64,000 nt of DNA from Prevotella sp. (GCA_017417465.1 JAFPZD010000155.1:1-64000); one strand, 5' to 3'; positions 26,108-36,225 are shown, numbered from the stretch's first letter. Program-made: numbers and translations. The notes: generated by a model from the sequence alone, not told the origin.

Positions 26108-28036
26108 CTACAATCCTTCGCACTCTTTCAGCCAGAGGGCAGAGGATGCGTCGCTGGGCATACGCCAGTCGCCACGTGGCGAAAGGCTCACACTACCCAC
26201 CTTCGGTCCGTCAGGCAGGCAGCTACGTTTGAACTGCTGACTGAAGAACCGCCTACATAACGTTGTCAGCCAGCGTTTTATCGTGTCATCGTCATACTTA
26301 TCCTTGAAGGCTTTCTGAGCCAGCACAAAGAGCTTCTGAGGACGGAAACCGAAGCGCAGCATGTAGTAGAGGAAGAAGTCGTGCAACTCGTACGGTCCCA
26401 CCAGATCCTCCGTCTTCTGCTGGATGTTGCCTTCGCCATCGGCAGGCGTCAGCTCCGGCGAGATGGGTGTGTCGATGACATCGATCAGTGAAGAGCAAAG
26501 CGCTTCATTCTTCATTCTTAATTCTTCACTGATATAGCGGATGAGGTGGCGCACGAGCGTCTTCGGCACACCGCCATTGACGCCATACATCGACATGTGG
26601 TCACCGTTATAGGTACACCAGCCGAGGGCCAGCTCCGACAGGTCGCCTGTGCCGATGACAAGCCCACCCACCTGGTTGGCCACGTCCATCAGTATCTGCG
26701 TGCGCTCACGAGCCTGGGAGTTCTCATAGGTGGTGTTGTGGTTGTCCTTCGAATGGCCAATGTCGAGGAAGTGCTGCTCCACAGCCTTGGCAATGCTGAT
26801 TTCGCGTTGGTCGATGCCTAAGGCGCTCATCATCTGCAAGGCGTTCTGATAGGTGCGGTCGGTAGTGCCGAAGCCCGGCATGGTGATGCCCACGATGCCC
26901 TTACGCGACAGCCCTAAACGGTCGAAGGCGCGGACGGTGACGAGCAGGGCCAGCGTGGAGTCGAGACCACCGCTGATGCCGATGACTGCCTTGTCGCAGT
27001 GGGTGTGCTGCAAGCGCTTGCAGAGGCCCAGCGTCTGAATGTTCAGAATCTCCTCGCAGGCTTCGGCCATCTCGTTGTCGGCAGGGATGAACGGGTGCGG
27101 GTCGACCTCACGTATCAGTTCGAAGTCGCGCGGCTGCACGGCTTTCAGGTCGATGACAAGTGCCATAGCTCCGTCCTGGGCAGTGCGGAAGGTGGTGTTG
27201 TTCTGCCGCTCAGCGCGCAGGCGCTCGACGTCGACCTGCTGCACCTGCAGCTGCGGTTCCTGACTGAAGCGCACAGCCTCAGCAAGCAGCTGCCCATTCT
27301 CGTAGATCATGGCATTGCCACCATAGACCACGTCCTGTGTCGACTCACCATAGCCACAGCTGCTGTAGACGTAGCCACACATCATGCGGGCGCTCTGCTG
27401 AGCCAGCAGTGAACACAGATAGCGGTGCTTGCCTGCCAACTCGTCGGTGGCCGACAGGTTCACGATGATGTCGGCACCAGCCAGCGCCAGCTCGTTGCTG
27501 GGTGGCGTAGGCGCCCACAGGTCTTCGCAGATCTCAATGCCAAAGCTGGCGCCGTCGCAGGTGCGGAACAGCTGAGGCTCGGGTGTCACCCTGACAGGGC
27601 TGCCAGCCAGGTAGATGTTCTGCGGCTCCAAGTCGGCAGCCGAGGCGAACCAGCGTTTCTCGTAGAACTCGTTATAGTTGGGCAGGTAGGTCTTCGCCAC
27701 CACGCCGAGCAGCGCCCCTTTCTGAACCACGACAGCACAGTTGTAAAGCAAGGACCCCACGCGCACAGGCATGCCCACCACAGCGGCAATGTCAAGTTTA
27801 CGGGTGAAGTCGAGCAGTGTCAGCAGGCCTTCCTCGGCCTTGTCGAGCAGCAGCTGCTGGCGGAACAGGTCCTGACAGGTATAGCCAGTAAGGCAGAGTT
27901 CGGGGAACACGATGAGCTCAGCGCCCTTGCCTTCTGCCTGGGCGATGAGGCTCTCTATTTGCAACACATTGTATTCTATGTCGGCCACGCGCACACCTGG
28001 TATGGCAGCAGCCACTTTGATGAGTCCGTACTTCAT
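26108..28036 (-). CDS. nadE: Glutamine-dependent NAD(+) synthetase
   Basis: A 642-residue two-domain enzyme that makes NAD from deamido-NAD, ATP and glutamine. The N-terminal nitrilase-type amidase has its triad at Glu46 (VFPELCLTG), Lys115 ([12 protein letters not shown]) and Cys170 (IEICEDLW). The C-terminal synthetase has the P-loop [14 protein letters not shown], then [16 protein letters not shown] and [12 protein letters not shown]. Between RYISEEL and LIDVIDTP there is a short extra stretch, [10 protein letters not shown], coded by a GAAGAATTAAGAATGAAG-like repeat. Monocistronic by position. Confidence 0.95.
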   Translation of the reverse strand: MKYGLIKVAAAIPGVRVADIEYNVLQIESLIAQAEGKGAELIVFPELCLTGYTCQDLFRQQLLLDKAEEGLLTLLDFTRKLDIAAVVGMPVRVGSLLYNCAVVVQKGALLGVVAKTYLPNYNEFYEKRWFASAADLEPQNIYLAGSPVRVTPEPQLFRTCDGASFGIEICEDLWAPTPPSNELALAGADIIVNLSATDELAGKHRYLCSLLAQQSARMMCGYVYSSCGYGESTQDVVYGGNAMIYENGQLLAEAVRFSQEPQLQVQQVDVERLRAERQNNTTFRTAQDGAMALVIDLKAVQPRDFELIREVDPHPFIPADNEMAEACEEILNIQTLGLCKRLQHTHCDKAVIGISGGLDSTLALLVTVRAFDRLGLSRKGIVGITMPGFGTTDRTYQNALQMMSALGIDQREISIAKAVEQHFLDIGHSKDNHNTTYENSQARERTQILMDVANQVGGLVIGTGDLSELALGWCTYNGDHMSMYGVNGGVPKTLVRHLIRYISEELRMKNEALCSSLIDVIDTPISPELTPADGEGNIQQKTEDLVGPYELHDFFLYYMLRFGFRPQKLFVLAQKAFKDKYDDDTIKRWLTTLCRRFFSQQFKRSCLPDGPKVGSVSLSPRGDWRMPSDASSALWLKECEGL

Positions 28037-28203
28037 TGGAGTTTGGAGTTAGGAGTTAGGAGTTAGAAGTTAGGAGTTGGGAGGGAGGAGTTAGTAGTTA
28101 GGAGGGAGGAGTTTTTAGAGGGAGGGCCTTTCTCCTTTATTACTTTACTCCTTTACTCATTTACTACTTTACTCCTTTACTACTTTACTCCTTTTCTACT
28201 TTA
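28037..28203. repeat. Purine/pyrimidine-strand repeat between nadE and DUF2027 gene
   Basis: GGAGTTAGGAGTTAGAAGTTAGGAG-like units at 28045-28120 are followed by the pyrimidine-strand counterpart (TTTACTCCTTTACTACTTTACTCC) at 28140-28210, which runs into the last codons of the next gene. The halves are partly complementary, so it could fold and act as a terminator. Confidence 0.65.
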
Positions 28204-28965
28204 CTACTTTTCTAAAATGTCCCTTCGCATGCGGTCGACATCAAGGACGATGCTGCGTGTTGGACGGTCGTCGACTATCAGTGGATAGAGCAATGACGGC
28301 TCTTCGAAGAACTTGTTACTCTCGAACGTGTGCAGCTTGTAAAACTTCACACCGTCGATGCGCAGTTGCACGTCGAGGGCGGGCTTCAGAAGGAAAGGCT
28401 TCTCACGCTTGTAGGCCACCATCTGGATAGCCACACGCTCAATCTGCGGCAGGTCCTCACGACCAAACTCCTCGACGAAGAGCAGCGTGTTGGGTTCCAC
28501 CTCTAAGGTGTGGCGCAGGCGCCAACTCGCCCCTTGGGCACTGAAGTAAGCAAAGCGCATGTAGTAGTTGGAGTCATTCACAAAGTAGGTCTCGAAGCGC
28601 GTCTGCGATAGCTCTTTGACGTTCATCGGCACGAAGGCCAGATAGGCAGACAGCTGTTCCCCACCCTTCCGTTCTTCGGGTTTCGGGCGGAACGTCACGG
28701 GGCGCTCGGCAGGCTCCTCGTCGGCAGACTCAGCTGTAGCGCTGCTGGCGTTTTTCGCAGCAGCCTGTTGCGCCTGCCGCTGTTTCACCTGCACCACATG
28801 GTCAGTCCCGTAGTCCTCATCACCGATGACCACCACCTGACTATGCAGCATGGGCACCTGAAAACCGTCCTCATCTTCGACGAGCACGATGTTCTTTCCT
28901 TGGAAGCCAGCCACGCGGCCGCCTCCCGTCTCACTGAGAAATCTTACTTTGTCGCCAATCTTCAT
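28204..28965 (-). CDS. DUF2027-family protein, apparently lacking the C-terminal Smr domain
   Basis: A 253-residue cytosolic protein starting MKIGDKVRFLSETGGGRVAG, an SH3-like barrel (about 1-65), then a low-complexity linker and a beta-rich DUF2027 core (about 105-235) with FVPMNVKELSQTRFETYFVNDS. As I recall the family, Bacteroidota members run on to a MutS2-like Smr nuclease domain of about 90 residues; here the frame stops after RMRRDILEK, in repeat DNA. The Smr part may have been lost by repeat expansion. Function unknown. Confidence 0.8.
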   Translation of the reverse strand: MKIGDKVRFLSETGGGRVAGFQGKNIVLVEDEDGFQVPMLHSQVVVIGDEDYGTDHVVQVKQRQAQQAAAKNASSATAESADEEPAERPVTFRPKPEERKGGEQLSAYLAFVPMNVKELSQTRFETYFVNDSNYYMRFAYFSAQGASWRLRHTLEVEPNTLLFVEEFGREDLPQIERVAIQMVAYKREKPFLLKPALDVQLRIDGVKFYKLHTFESNKFFEEPSLLYPLIVDDRPTRSIVLDVDRMRRDILEK

Positions 28966-28991
28966 GGTTCGTATTGTTTGCTAATCGTGTG

Positions 28992-28999
28992 CAAAGGTA
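28992..28999 (-). promoter_or_regulatory. Bacteroidota -7 promoter element (TACCTTTG)
   Basis: The complement reads TACCTTTG, 26 bases before the DUF2027 start at 28965. Confidence 0.65.
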
Positions 29000-29136
29000 C
29001 AAATAAGAACGCAAACGACCAAATTTCTGTGCGCTTTTAAGCAAAAATAAGAAGACGACGCATAAACAATGGGGGAATCATCGCAAACTCCGACTTTGCT
29101 CGGAACACTGCAAAAGTCCCCTCCGAGAAGTGTGGC

Positions 29137-29218
29137 AGACTTCTCGGAGCAAACCGGGAGACTTCTCGGAGCAAACCGGGAGACTTCTCGGAGCAAACCG
29201 GGAGACTTCTCGGAGCAA
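29137..29218. repeat. Tandem array, 22-bp unit, about 3.7 copies
   Basis: Units start at 29137, 29159, 29181 and 29203, each AGACTTCTCGGAGCAAACC plus three bases. Inverted, the unit matches that of the array at 43227-43322 at about 15 of 22 positions, so both belong to one family. Nothing else gene-like is seen in 29000-29354; short open frames there are only translated repeat. Confidence 0.85.
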
Positions 29219-29354
29219 AGCAGCCCCCTTTGGAAATAGGTTGTTCACATCCATCCTTAACCTTGCCGAATCCCTTATCCAGTCCATCCATCCAAACCCC
29301 TATGTATAGATAGGTTTGGATGGATGGAAGAGATGGATTAGACGAGAGAATGGA

Positions 29355-32300
29355 TCAGAAGCGTCCGGGGCCACCAAAGCCACCACCAAAGCCGCCAAAG
29401 CCGCCACGGCCGCCACCACCACGGGTGCCACGGTTACCACGGTTACCACCACGGCCACCGAAGCCTTCTCCCGGAGGGCCGTCGAAGCCGCCAGGGCCCA
29501 TGCGCATCTGCTGGCGTGCCTCCTTCGAGCCGAAGAGGTTCAGGCGGTAGCTGACACGCAGCATGATGTAGCTGTTGATGGCGTTATACTCGGTATCGCT
29601 GCGCTGCATGGCGCTAAGCTGACGCGAGAACGAGGACTGCTGGTGTAGCAGGTCGTAGAACTCCAAGCGGACGCTGAGAGGCTTGCCACGAAGGAACGAC
29701 TGTGCCACCTGTGCGTTCCAGATGAGCTCGTTGGTGTTCATCGTGGGATCGCTGTAGCCTCGACGACTCGACATGTTCAGGCTCGTAGTGAGCTGCATGC
29801 CCCACGGCAGCTGCGCCGTGGTGTTAAAGCCGTATGAGAAGTTCCAGGTGTCCTGGTTGCCCTGTGCCTGCAGCTTGTTACGCCCGAAGGTGTAGCCCAC
29901 GTTGCCGTTTACCTCCACCTCAAGCCAGTCGTTGCGGTAGCTGGCGCCCAGGCGCTCGCTGAGATTGGTCTCGTTGACGGCATTCTTCTGCACATTACCG
30001 TCGCGGTTAACGTCGAGATAGCTGACGCTATGGGCATAGCTGGCCGAGGTGCGGGTGTTGATGTTATAAGTTCCAAGGGTGTCGAGGGCAGTATTGAACA
30101 TGAACTCTCCGCGCGTGTTCCAGTTGCCGTTGATGTTGGCACGTGTAGAGGTGCGACCACCCGTCAGTGGGTCGTAATACACCTTGCTCGTCGTCGCATT
30201 GCTGGTGGTCGAGAACTGCAGGTTGGCGAAAAGGAACTGCTGGTGACGCTCGAAGAAATCGTTGTAGCGCAAGTTGAAGTTCTGCGAGAACGACGGCTTC
30301 AGGCCAGCGTTACCGACAGAGATGTTCAGCGGGTCGCTGTCGTCGGTGATAGGCAGCATGTCCGACATCGAGGGCTGCGAGGTGTTACCGCGATAGGTGA
30401 ACCGCACCTGACCACGATCGCTCTTCTTCCAACGGAAATTAGCCGTGGGGCTCCAGTTGACGACAGTGCGTCGCGTCACAGTGTCAGTAGTGAGATAGCG
30501 GTAGGTGAACTCCGACGACTGCGGGATGAACTGCAGGCCGACGTTGAAGTTGAAAGCCTTGCGGTTGACGCGCAGCATCACCTCGCCAGTATGGATGTAG
30601 TTTTTGTATTGTGAGTAGCGGCTCAGCGAACGGTCGTAGTAGTCGGTCAGCGGCTGGTAGGCTTCCAAACGGTTCATATAGCTGTCCCAGTCGCGGTAAC
30701 GGTAGCCCAAGTCATCGAATGCAAACGACCCGAAAGCGTAAGGTGTGGGCATGGAGAAGTCGTAGGTTGAGCGATCGTTCTCAGTATAGCGGTACTGGAA
30801 GGTGTAGGAGAACTGCAGGTAGGTCTGTCGAGCGATGGGCTCACTATAGTTCAAGCGCACGGAGTAGTCGTAGTTGTTCGTGGGCGTCAGGTTGTAGCGG
30901 TTCTTCTGATAGGCAGAGTCGCCAGTGTAAGTGTAGTTCATCAGCTGGTAGAGTGTCACGTCGCTGAGCGACAGTGCCCGCGAGTCACCGTCGCTGTAGT
31001 TGCCAGTGAGACGGAGCGAGATGTTACGTCCCTGGCTGCCGAACTTACGTGTCACCTGCAGCTCGCCGCCCACGCGGTTGTTGTCACTATACGAGAGCGA
31101 GCCGTTGTCGCGGCTGTTCACCACGAGCGAGTCGTCGGCGTAGTTCTGCCGCATGTAGTTAATGACGCCCAGCAAGGCGGCACGGGTGTTCAAGGGGTAG
31201 TTCACATAGCTGTAGGGGTCGGCAGCGAACGATGCCGACGTCGACCACGACTTACCGTCGTTGTTCGACCAGCTGAACGACGGGCGGAAGTGGATGTTCC
31301 ACAGCGTGTCGGGCGTCCATTCCACGCGTGCCTGTCCGTTCCACGAGTTTGAGCGCGAAAAGCTCTGGCTGACGCTGTTCGAGAAGGCTGAAGTGGTGGA
31401 GACGAAGTTCTCAGTGGCACGGCGGCTCCAAGCGTCGCCATCGCCATGATTGTAGCGTATGCTACCGTCGAGCTTCAGACGGTCGCGCTTCTCGTAGTTA
31501 GCGTTCAGGCCCACCATCTTCGATGCTTGCAGGCCGTTGCGCCCACCACCGCCAAAGCGTCCACCGCCACCACCGCCGCCAAAGCCACGGTCGCCCACGT
31601 TGTTGGCCTGGGCCATACCCATCAGGCGGAAGTCGCTGTTGAACTTAGCGCCCATCAGGCGTCCGGAGTAGCGGTCCTTGGTACCCACGCCGCCATCGAT
31701 GTTGGCAAAGGTTCCACGGTTCATGCCACGCTTCAGTCCGAAGTCGAGCACCATCTCCTCCTCACCATCGTCGATGCCGGTGATGCGCGTCTGGTCGCTC
31801 TTCTGGTCGTAGGCCTTCACCCGTTCCACAATGCTGGTGGGCAGGTTCTTGATGGCCGTCTGCGTATCGCCGGTCATAAACTCCTTACCGTCGACCTTGA
31901 TGCGCTTCACCTGCTTGCCATTGATGGTGATGCTACCGTCGTCGCTGACTTCAGCACCCGGCAGCTTCTTCACCAGTTCCTCGACGACAGAGCCTTCGGG
32001 CGTCTTATACGCGCCCGCGTTATATACTAAGGTGTCATCCTTCGAGTAGACCTTCGCCAGATTCTTCACCACTTCGGTGCCCTTTAGCATGATGGCATCG
32101 ACCTGCAGTGTCAGCGTGCCCATGTCGACGGGGCTGCCACTGACGGTGATATTCCGATAAAAGGGCTTATAGCCCACGTAAGTGATGCGGACAATGAACG
32201 TGCCGTTCTGGGGAGCCGTCATCGTGAACTGTCCGTCCAGATTTGTCTTGGCATTGGCTACAAGGGTGCTGTCCTGACGAAGCATGGCCACAGTGGCCTG

Positions 32301-32417
32301 AACCACGGCCTCTTTCTGTTCATTGTCAATAACACGGCCACTGACCGACCGCGTCTGTGCCTGCATTGAGAGGGCCGTCAAGAAGAGTACGGCCATCAAG
32401 GGGAAAATTCGTTTCAT
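29355..32417 (-). CDS. TonB-dependent-type outer-membrane beta-barrel protein with Gly/Arg-rich tail
   Basis: A 1020-residue outer-membrane protein. Signal peptide 1-20; carboxypeptidase-regulatory-like beta-sandwich about 22-110 (SVSGRVIDNEQKEAVVQATV); plug-like region about 115-240 (PGAEVSDDGSITINGKQVKRIKVDG, split here only for reading); then a long barrel of alternating beta strands. It fits the outer-membrane beta-barrel family related to SusC but has no SusD partner next to it. Odd points are a run of glycines near residue 280 (GGGGGGGRFGGGGRNG) and a final stretch of about 45 residues of Gly and Arg (GGRGGNRGNRGTRGGGG) ending in Phe. Substrate unknown. Confidence 0.88.
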   Translation of the reverse strand: MKRIFPLMAVLFLTALSMQAQTRSVSGRVIDNEQKEAVVQATVAMLRQDSTLVANAKTNLDGQFTMTAPQNGTFIVRITYVGYKPFYRNITVSGSPVDMGTLTLQVDAIMLKGTEVVKNLAKVYSKDDTLVYNAGAYKTPEGSVVEELVKKLPGAEVSDDGSITINGKQVKRIKVDGKEFMTGDTQTAIKNLPTSIVERVKAYDQKSDQTRITGIDDGEEEMVLDFGLKRGMNRGTFANIDGGVGTKDRYSGRLMGAKFNSDFRLMGMAQANNVGDRGFGGGGGGGRFGGGGRNGLQASKMVGLNANYEKRDRLKLDGSIRYNHGDGDAWSRRATENFVSTTSAFSNSVSQSFSRSNSWNGQARVEWTPDTLWNIHFRPSFSWSNNDGKSWSTSASFAADPYSYVNYPLNTRAALLGVINYMRQNYADDSLVVNSRDNGSLSYSDNNRVGGELQVTRKFGSQGRNISLRLTGNYSDGDSRALSLSDVTLYQLMNYTYTGDSAYQKNRYNLTPTNNYDYSVRLNYSEPIARQTYLQFSYTFQYRYTENDRSTYDFSMPTPYAFGSFAFDDLGYRYRDWDSYMNRLEAYQPLTDYYDRSLSRYSQYKNYIHTGEVMLRVNRKAFNFNVGLQFIPQSSEFTYRYLTTDTVTRRTVVNWSPTANFRWKKSDRGQVRFTYRGNTSQPSMSDMLPITDDSDPLNISVGNAGLKPSFSQNFNLRYNDFFERHQQFLFANLQFSTTSNATTSKVYYDPLTGGRTSTRANINGNWNTRGEFMFNTALDTLGTYNINTRTSASYAHSVSYLDVNRDGNVQKNAVNETNLSERLGASYRNDWLEVEVNGNVGYTFGRNKLQAQGNQDTWNFSYGFNTTAQLPWGMQLTTSLNMSSRRGYSDPTMNTNELIWNAQVAQSFLRGKPLSVRLEFYDLLHQQSSFSRQLSAMQRSDTEYNAINSYIMLRVSYRLNLFGSKEARQQMRMGPGGFDGPPGEGFGGRGGNRGNRGTRGGGGRGGFGGFGGGFGGPGRF

Positions 32418-32705
32418 AACTTGTGAGTCTCAATCTTTTATTGATTGACGAGCGTCAAATAATAAGGTTTAATCTGACGTGCCACTTTTTTTGGCACGCC
32501 TTTTGCTGTTTAACCATCAAATAGGTAAAAAGTATATCGTCAAATCGTAAATTACAATAAATCGTAAATTAATAGTAAATCGTAAATCGTCAAATCGTAA
32601 TTAAATAGTAAATCGTAAATCGTCAAATAGTAAATTGTAAATAGTAAATCGTAAATCGTCAAATAGTAAATCGTAAATCGTCAAATCGTCAAATCGTAAA
32701 TATCA
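32418..32705. repeat. Divergent spacer with AT-rich repeats
   Basis: From about 32530 to 32700 the spacer is a run of CAAATCGTAAAT and TAGTAAATCGTAAATCGT variants, the same words as the short spacers inside the complex I operon. At 32478-32498 CGTGCCA and TGGCACG form a 7-bp hairpin with a T-rich loop. The promoters of the outer-membrane protein and clpC should be here, but no exact -7 match was found. Confidence 0.65.
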
Positions 32706-35252
32706 ATGGCAAGTCAGTTTTCACCCAAAGTGTCAGAAATCCTGGCCTTTTCGCGCGAAGAGGCGGCACGCTTAGCCTCCACCAGTGTGGGGCCTGAGCA
32801 CTTGCTGTTAGGCATGCTGCGCATGAAGGAGGGACCTGTCATCAATGTGTTCAACCGCCTGCACATGAACCTGCAGTCGCTAAAGACGGCACTGGAGCAG
32901 AAAGTGCGAGAGGACACCATCACCCAGCCCATCAACACCCGCGAGCTGGTGCTTAACGAACGTGCCTCTAACATTCTTAAATTAGCGGTACTCGAAGCGC
33001 GCACCCAGCATCTGACACGCGTAGACGAACAACATCTGCTGTTGGCCATCCTGCACGACCAGGTGGACAATGGCGCCAAACAAATACTGGAATTCAACAA
33101 TATGAACTACGAAGACGCCCTGAGCCTACTGATGGCTCCCGACAACTCACAATCAACCATCTACGATCCCCAATCTTCTCTCTCCCTGCCCGATGAGGAC
33201 GAGGACGACTTCGAAGAGACCAGTGGCAACGAGGCCAAAGCCAGTGGCGCCACAACGAAGACTGCCACGAAGGAGAAGTCGAAGACGCCTGTGCTCGACA
33301 ACTTCTCCACCGACCTTACGCAGGCCGCCATCGACGGCAAGCTCGACCCCGTAGTGGGCCGTGAGCGTGAGATACAGCGCGTGGTGGAAATTCTGGGGCG
33401 CCGTAAAAAGAACAACCCCATCCTCATTGGTGAGCCCGGCGTCGGCAAGAGCGCCATTGTCGAAGGCTTGGCACAGCTCATCGCCCAGCGCAAGACGTCG
33501 CCCATGTTCTTCAACAAACGTATCGTCAATCTCGACATGACGGGCATCGTCGCCGGCACAAAGTACCGTGGACAGTTCGAGGAGCGCATCCGTGCCCTCC
33601 TCAAGGAGATAGAGCAGAGCCCCGACGTCATCGTCTTCATCGACGAGATCCACACCATCATCGGCGCAGGCTCGGCAGCAGGCACCATGGACGCCGCCAA
33701 CATCATGAAACCGGCGTTGGCCCGCGGCACCATACAGTGCATCGGCGCCACCACGCTGGATGAGTATCGCAACTCCATCGAGAAAGACGGTGCCTTGGAG
33801 CGCCGCTTCCAGAAGGTCGTCGTCGAACCGACGTCGCTCGACGAGACGCTCCAGATACTGCACAACATCAAGGACCGCTACGAGCACCACCACCACGTCA
33901 ACTACACTGACGAGGCCATCGAGGCCTGTGTCAGGTTGACACAACGCTACATCAGCGACCGTGCCTTCCCTGACAAAGCCATCGATGCCATGGACGAAAC
34001 GGGCTCGCGCGTTCATCTCTCGCACGCTCAGATACCACCTGAGATTGTCGAAAAAGAGAAAGAGCTGGCACGTATCAAAGACCGCAAACAGGCCGCCGTG
34101 CAGAACCAGAACTTCGAGCTGGCTGCCAGTTACCGCGACCGCCAGACGGCACTGGAAGACGAGTTGGCAGCACTTGAGGCCGACTGGCAGAGTGGCAACA
34201 TCGACGACCGACAATCTGTCACTGACGAGGAGGTGGCTGACGTTGTGTCAATGATGACCGGCGTTCCCGTGCAACGAATGGGTGAGAATGAGGGCATCCG
34301 CCTAAAGGGCATGGCTGACGAACTGAAAGGCAGCGTCATCGCCCAGGATGCAGCCATCGACAAGATGGTACGCGCCATCATGCGTAACCGCGTGGGCCTG
34401 AAAGACCCCAACCATCCCATCGGTGCCTTCATGTTCCTCGGCCCCACGGGTGTGGGCAAGACCTATCTGGCCAAGAAGCTCGCCGAGTTTATGTTCGGCT
34501 CTGCCGATGCACTCATACGTGTCGACATGTCAGAATACACTGAGTCGTTCAACGTCTCACGCCTCATCGGTGCACCCCCGGGCTACGTCGGCTACGAGGA
34601 AGGTGGACAGCTCACCGAGCGTGTGCGCCGCAAACCCTACTCTATCGTGCTCTTAGACGAGATTGAGAAGGCTCATGGCAACGTCTTTAACCTGCTGCTA
34701 CAGGTACTCGACGAGGGACGCCTCACCGACGGTAACGGGCGCTTCGTCGACTTCCGCAACACGGTGATTATCATGACCTCGAATGCTGGTACGCGCCAGC
34801 TGAAGGATTTCGGACGCGGCGTAGGCTTCACCGCCAGCAACATCGGGTTGAATATGAACGAGCGTGACCGCGAGCATGCTCGCAGCATCGTGCAAAAAGC
34901 ATTGTCGAAACAGTTCTCGCCTGAGTTCCTCAACCGTCTCGACGAGATTATCACCTTCGATCAGCTCGACCTCGACGCCATCAAGCGGATTGTCGACGTG
35001 GAACTGAAGCCCCTCACCCGACGCATCGACGAGCTCGGTTACCACATCGAGCTGACCGAAGCCGCCAAAGCCTTCGTTGCCACAAAGGGCTACGATGTGC
35101 AGTTTGGCGCACGCCCCCTGAAGCGTGCCCTGCAGACTTACATCGAGGACGGCATCAGCGAGCTCATCATCAACGGCGACCTCCCACTCCACTGTACCAT
35201 CTACATCGACAAACACCCGGAACGTGAAGAACTGACATTCGAGCACGAGTAA
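32706..35252 (+). CDS. clpC: ClpC-type AAA+ chaperone, Clp protease ATP-binding subunit
   Basis: An 848-residue class I Clp ATPase that unfolds proteins for ClpP. The order is an N-terminal repeat domain (about 1-145), a linker, the first AAA+ module (Walker A GEPGVGKS, Walker B VIVFIDEIHTI), a UVR-like segment (QNFELAASYRDRQTALEDEL), and the second AAA+ module (GPTGVGKT, IVLLDEIEKAH, MTSNAGTRQL). The UVR-like segment and lack of a full ClpB coiled coil favour ClpC over ClpB. The start after the AT-rich repeat is the first ATG in frame. A terminator follows. Confidence 0.93.
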   Translation: MASQFSPKVSEILAFSREEAARLASTSVGPEHLLLGMLRMKEGPVINVFNRLHMNLQSLKTALEQKVREDTITQPINTRELVLNERASNILKLAVLEARTQHLTRVDEQHLLLAILHDQVDNGAKQILEFNNMNYEDALSLLMAPDNSQSTIYDPQSSLSLPDEDEDDFEETSGNEAKASGATTKTATKEKSKTPVLDNFSTDLTQAAIDGKLDPVVGREREIQRVVEILGRRKKNNPILIGEPGVGKSAIVEGLAQLIAQRKTSPMFFNKRIVNLDMTGIVAGTKYRGQFEERIRALLKEIEQSPDVIVFIDEIHTIIGAGSAAGTMDAANIMKPALARGTIQCIGATTLDEYRNSIEKDGALERRFQKVVVEPTSLDETLQILHNIKDRYEHHHHVNYTDEAIEACVRLTQRYISDRAFPDKAIDAMDETGSRVHLSHAQIPPEIVEKEKELARIKDRKQAAVQNQNFELAASYRDRQTALEDELAALEADWQSGNIDDRQSVTDEEVADVVSMMTGVPVQRMGENEGIRLKGMADELKGSVIAQDAAIDKMVRAIMRNRVGLKDPNHPIGAFMFLGPTGVGKTYLAKKLAEFMFGSADALIRVDMSEYTESFNVSRLIGAPPGYVGYEEGGQLTERVRRKPYSIVLLDEIEKAHGNVFNLLLQVLDEGRLTDGNGRFVDFRNTVIIMTSNAGTRQLKDFGRGVGFTASNIGLNMNERDREHARSIVQKALSKQFSPEFLNRLDEIITFDQLDLDAIKRIVDVELKPLTRRIDELGYHIELTEAAKAFVATKGYDVQFGARPLKRALQTYIEDGISELIINGDLPLHCTIYIDKHPEREELTFEHE

Positions 35253-35318
35253 GTTTCTGGGGAGTTAGTGGGAGCTGTGGCTGCCGCCAATTGCCAGGCA
35301 GACGTGAGCTAAGACAAT

Positions 35319-35365
35319 AACAGCTGCGTACAAAAAGGACCGTCCCTTTTTGTGCACAGCTGTTT
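35319..35365 (+). terminator. Rho-independent terminator after clpC
   Basis: AACAGCTG-CGTACAAAAAGGAC at 35319-35340 pairs with 35342-35363 with few mismatches and is followed by TTTT. The stem is about 20 bp. Confidence 0.8.
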
Positions 35366-35426
35366 TAAAATTGGTTAAATAAATAAGGTTAATTAAAAAT
35401 TCTTTGGCGCTTTCCCTTTTTTTCTA

Positions 35427-35434
35427 TTACTTTG
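35427..35434 (+). promoter_or_regulatory. Probable promoter of DUF4923 gene
   Basis: TTACTTTG at 35427-35434 is one base off TAnnTTTG, with TTTGG at 35403-35407, 19 bases upstream, as a -33 element. The gene starts at 35473. Confidence 0.5.
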
Positions 35435-35472
35435 CTCCGAAATAACTTTAACAATTTAAAATCTGTTGCATT

Positions 35473-36096
35473 ATGAAGAAAACAACATTGACAGTTCTTG
35501 CAGCCGTGACAATGATGATGTCGAGCTGCATGTCAACAGGATTCGGAACAACGCCTACCACCAATTCAAACAACAATGTGCTGACAAATGTGCTTGGCGC
35601 TATATTGGGGCAAGTGTTGTTAGGTGGAATGACATTTGACCAGGCGAGCCTTCTGGGCAACTGGAACTACAATGCCCCAAGTGCTGCCTTTACTACCGAG
35701 CAGGCTCTGACAAAGGCGGGAGGTTCCGCCACAATTGCCAACATGTCATCGTCGCTGGCAAGTAACTACAGCAACATTGGTATCAATCGTAACAACACCT
35801 CTTTCTCGTTCCTCAATGGGAACAAGTTCTCGGCTAAGGTGAATGGCATCCCATTCAGCGGAACATACACCTATAACCCCCAGAACGGGGAAATCGCACT
35901 CAAGACAGCGACTGAGACCATTAAGGGCAACGTAACGAAGACCGCGAACGGAATGGGCTTGATGTTTGACTCCACCCAGATGACCAACATTCTTCAGAAA
36001 GAAGGTAAGGTCAGCAACGCCGCTGCCGTTCAGGCTGTTAGCAAGCTCGCCAAAAGTGCTAACGGTGCCCGCGTAGGCTTTGAGCTTACAAAATAA
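35473..36096 (+). CDS. DUF4923-family lipoprotein
   Basis: A 207-residue lipoprotein with signal ending MMMSSC and a Thr/Asn-rich stretch after it. The body matches DUF4923 proteins: LLGNWNYNAPSAAFTTEQAL, KAGGSATIANMSSSLASNY, then GIPFSGTYTYNPQNGEIAL. It is a lipocalin-like small envelope protein of unknown function, common in Bacteroidales. Single gene between two terminators. Confidence 0.85.
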   Translation: MKKTTLTVLAAVTMMMSSCMSTGFGTTPTTNSNNNVLTNVLGAILGQVLLGGMTFDQASLLGNWNYNAPSAAFTTEQALTKAGGSATIANMSSSLASNYSNIGINRNNTSFSFLNGNKFSAKVNGIPFSGTYTYNPQNGEIALKTATETIKGNVTKTANGMGLMFDSTQMTNILQKEGKVSNAAAVQAVSKLAKSANGARVGFELTK

Positions 36097-36125
36097 GCGG
36101 TTGCACAAAGGAGTTTCCCCGCCCC

Positions 36126-36166
36126 AAATACAAAGAGTTGGCACGTGTGCCAACTCTTTGTATTTT
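36126..36166 (+). terminator. Strong hairpin, likely bidirectional terminator
   Basis: A perfect 19-bp stem (AAATACAAAGAGTTGGCAC at 36126-36144, complement 36147-36165) with a two-base loop and T/A-rich ends on both strands. It lies between convergent genes. Confidence 0.85.
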
Positions 36167-36225
36167 CTACTCCCTAACTCCTAACTCTTAACTTCTATTT
36201 CCTAACCCTTAACTCCTAACTCCGA

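Noticed and set aside
29037-29291. Minus-strand frames of about 70-84 codons with repeated SEKSPGLLREVSRF
   Set aside because: Translation of the 22-bp array; no independent evidence for a gene.
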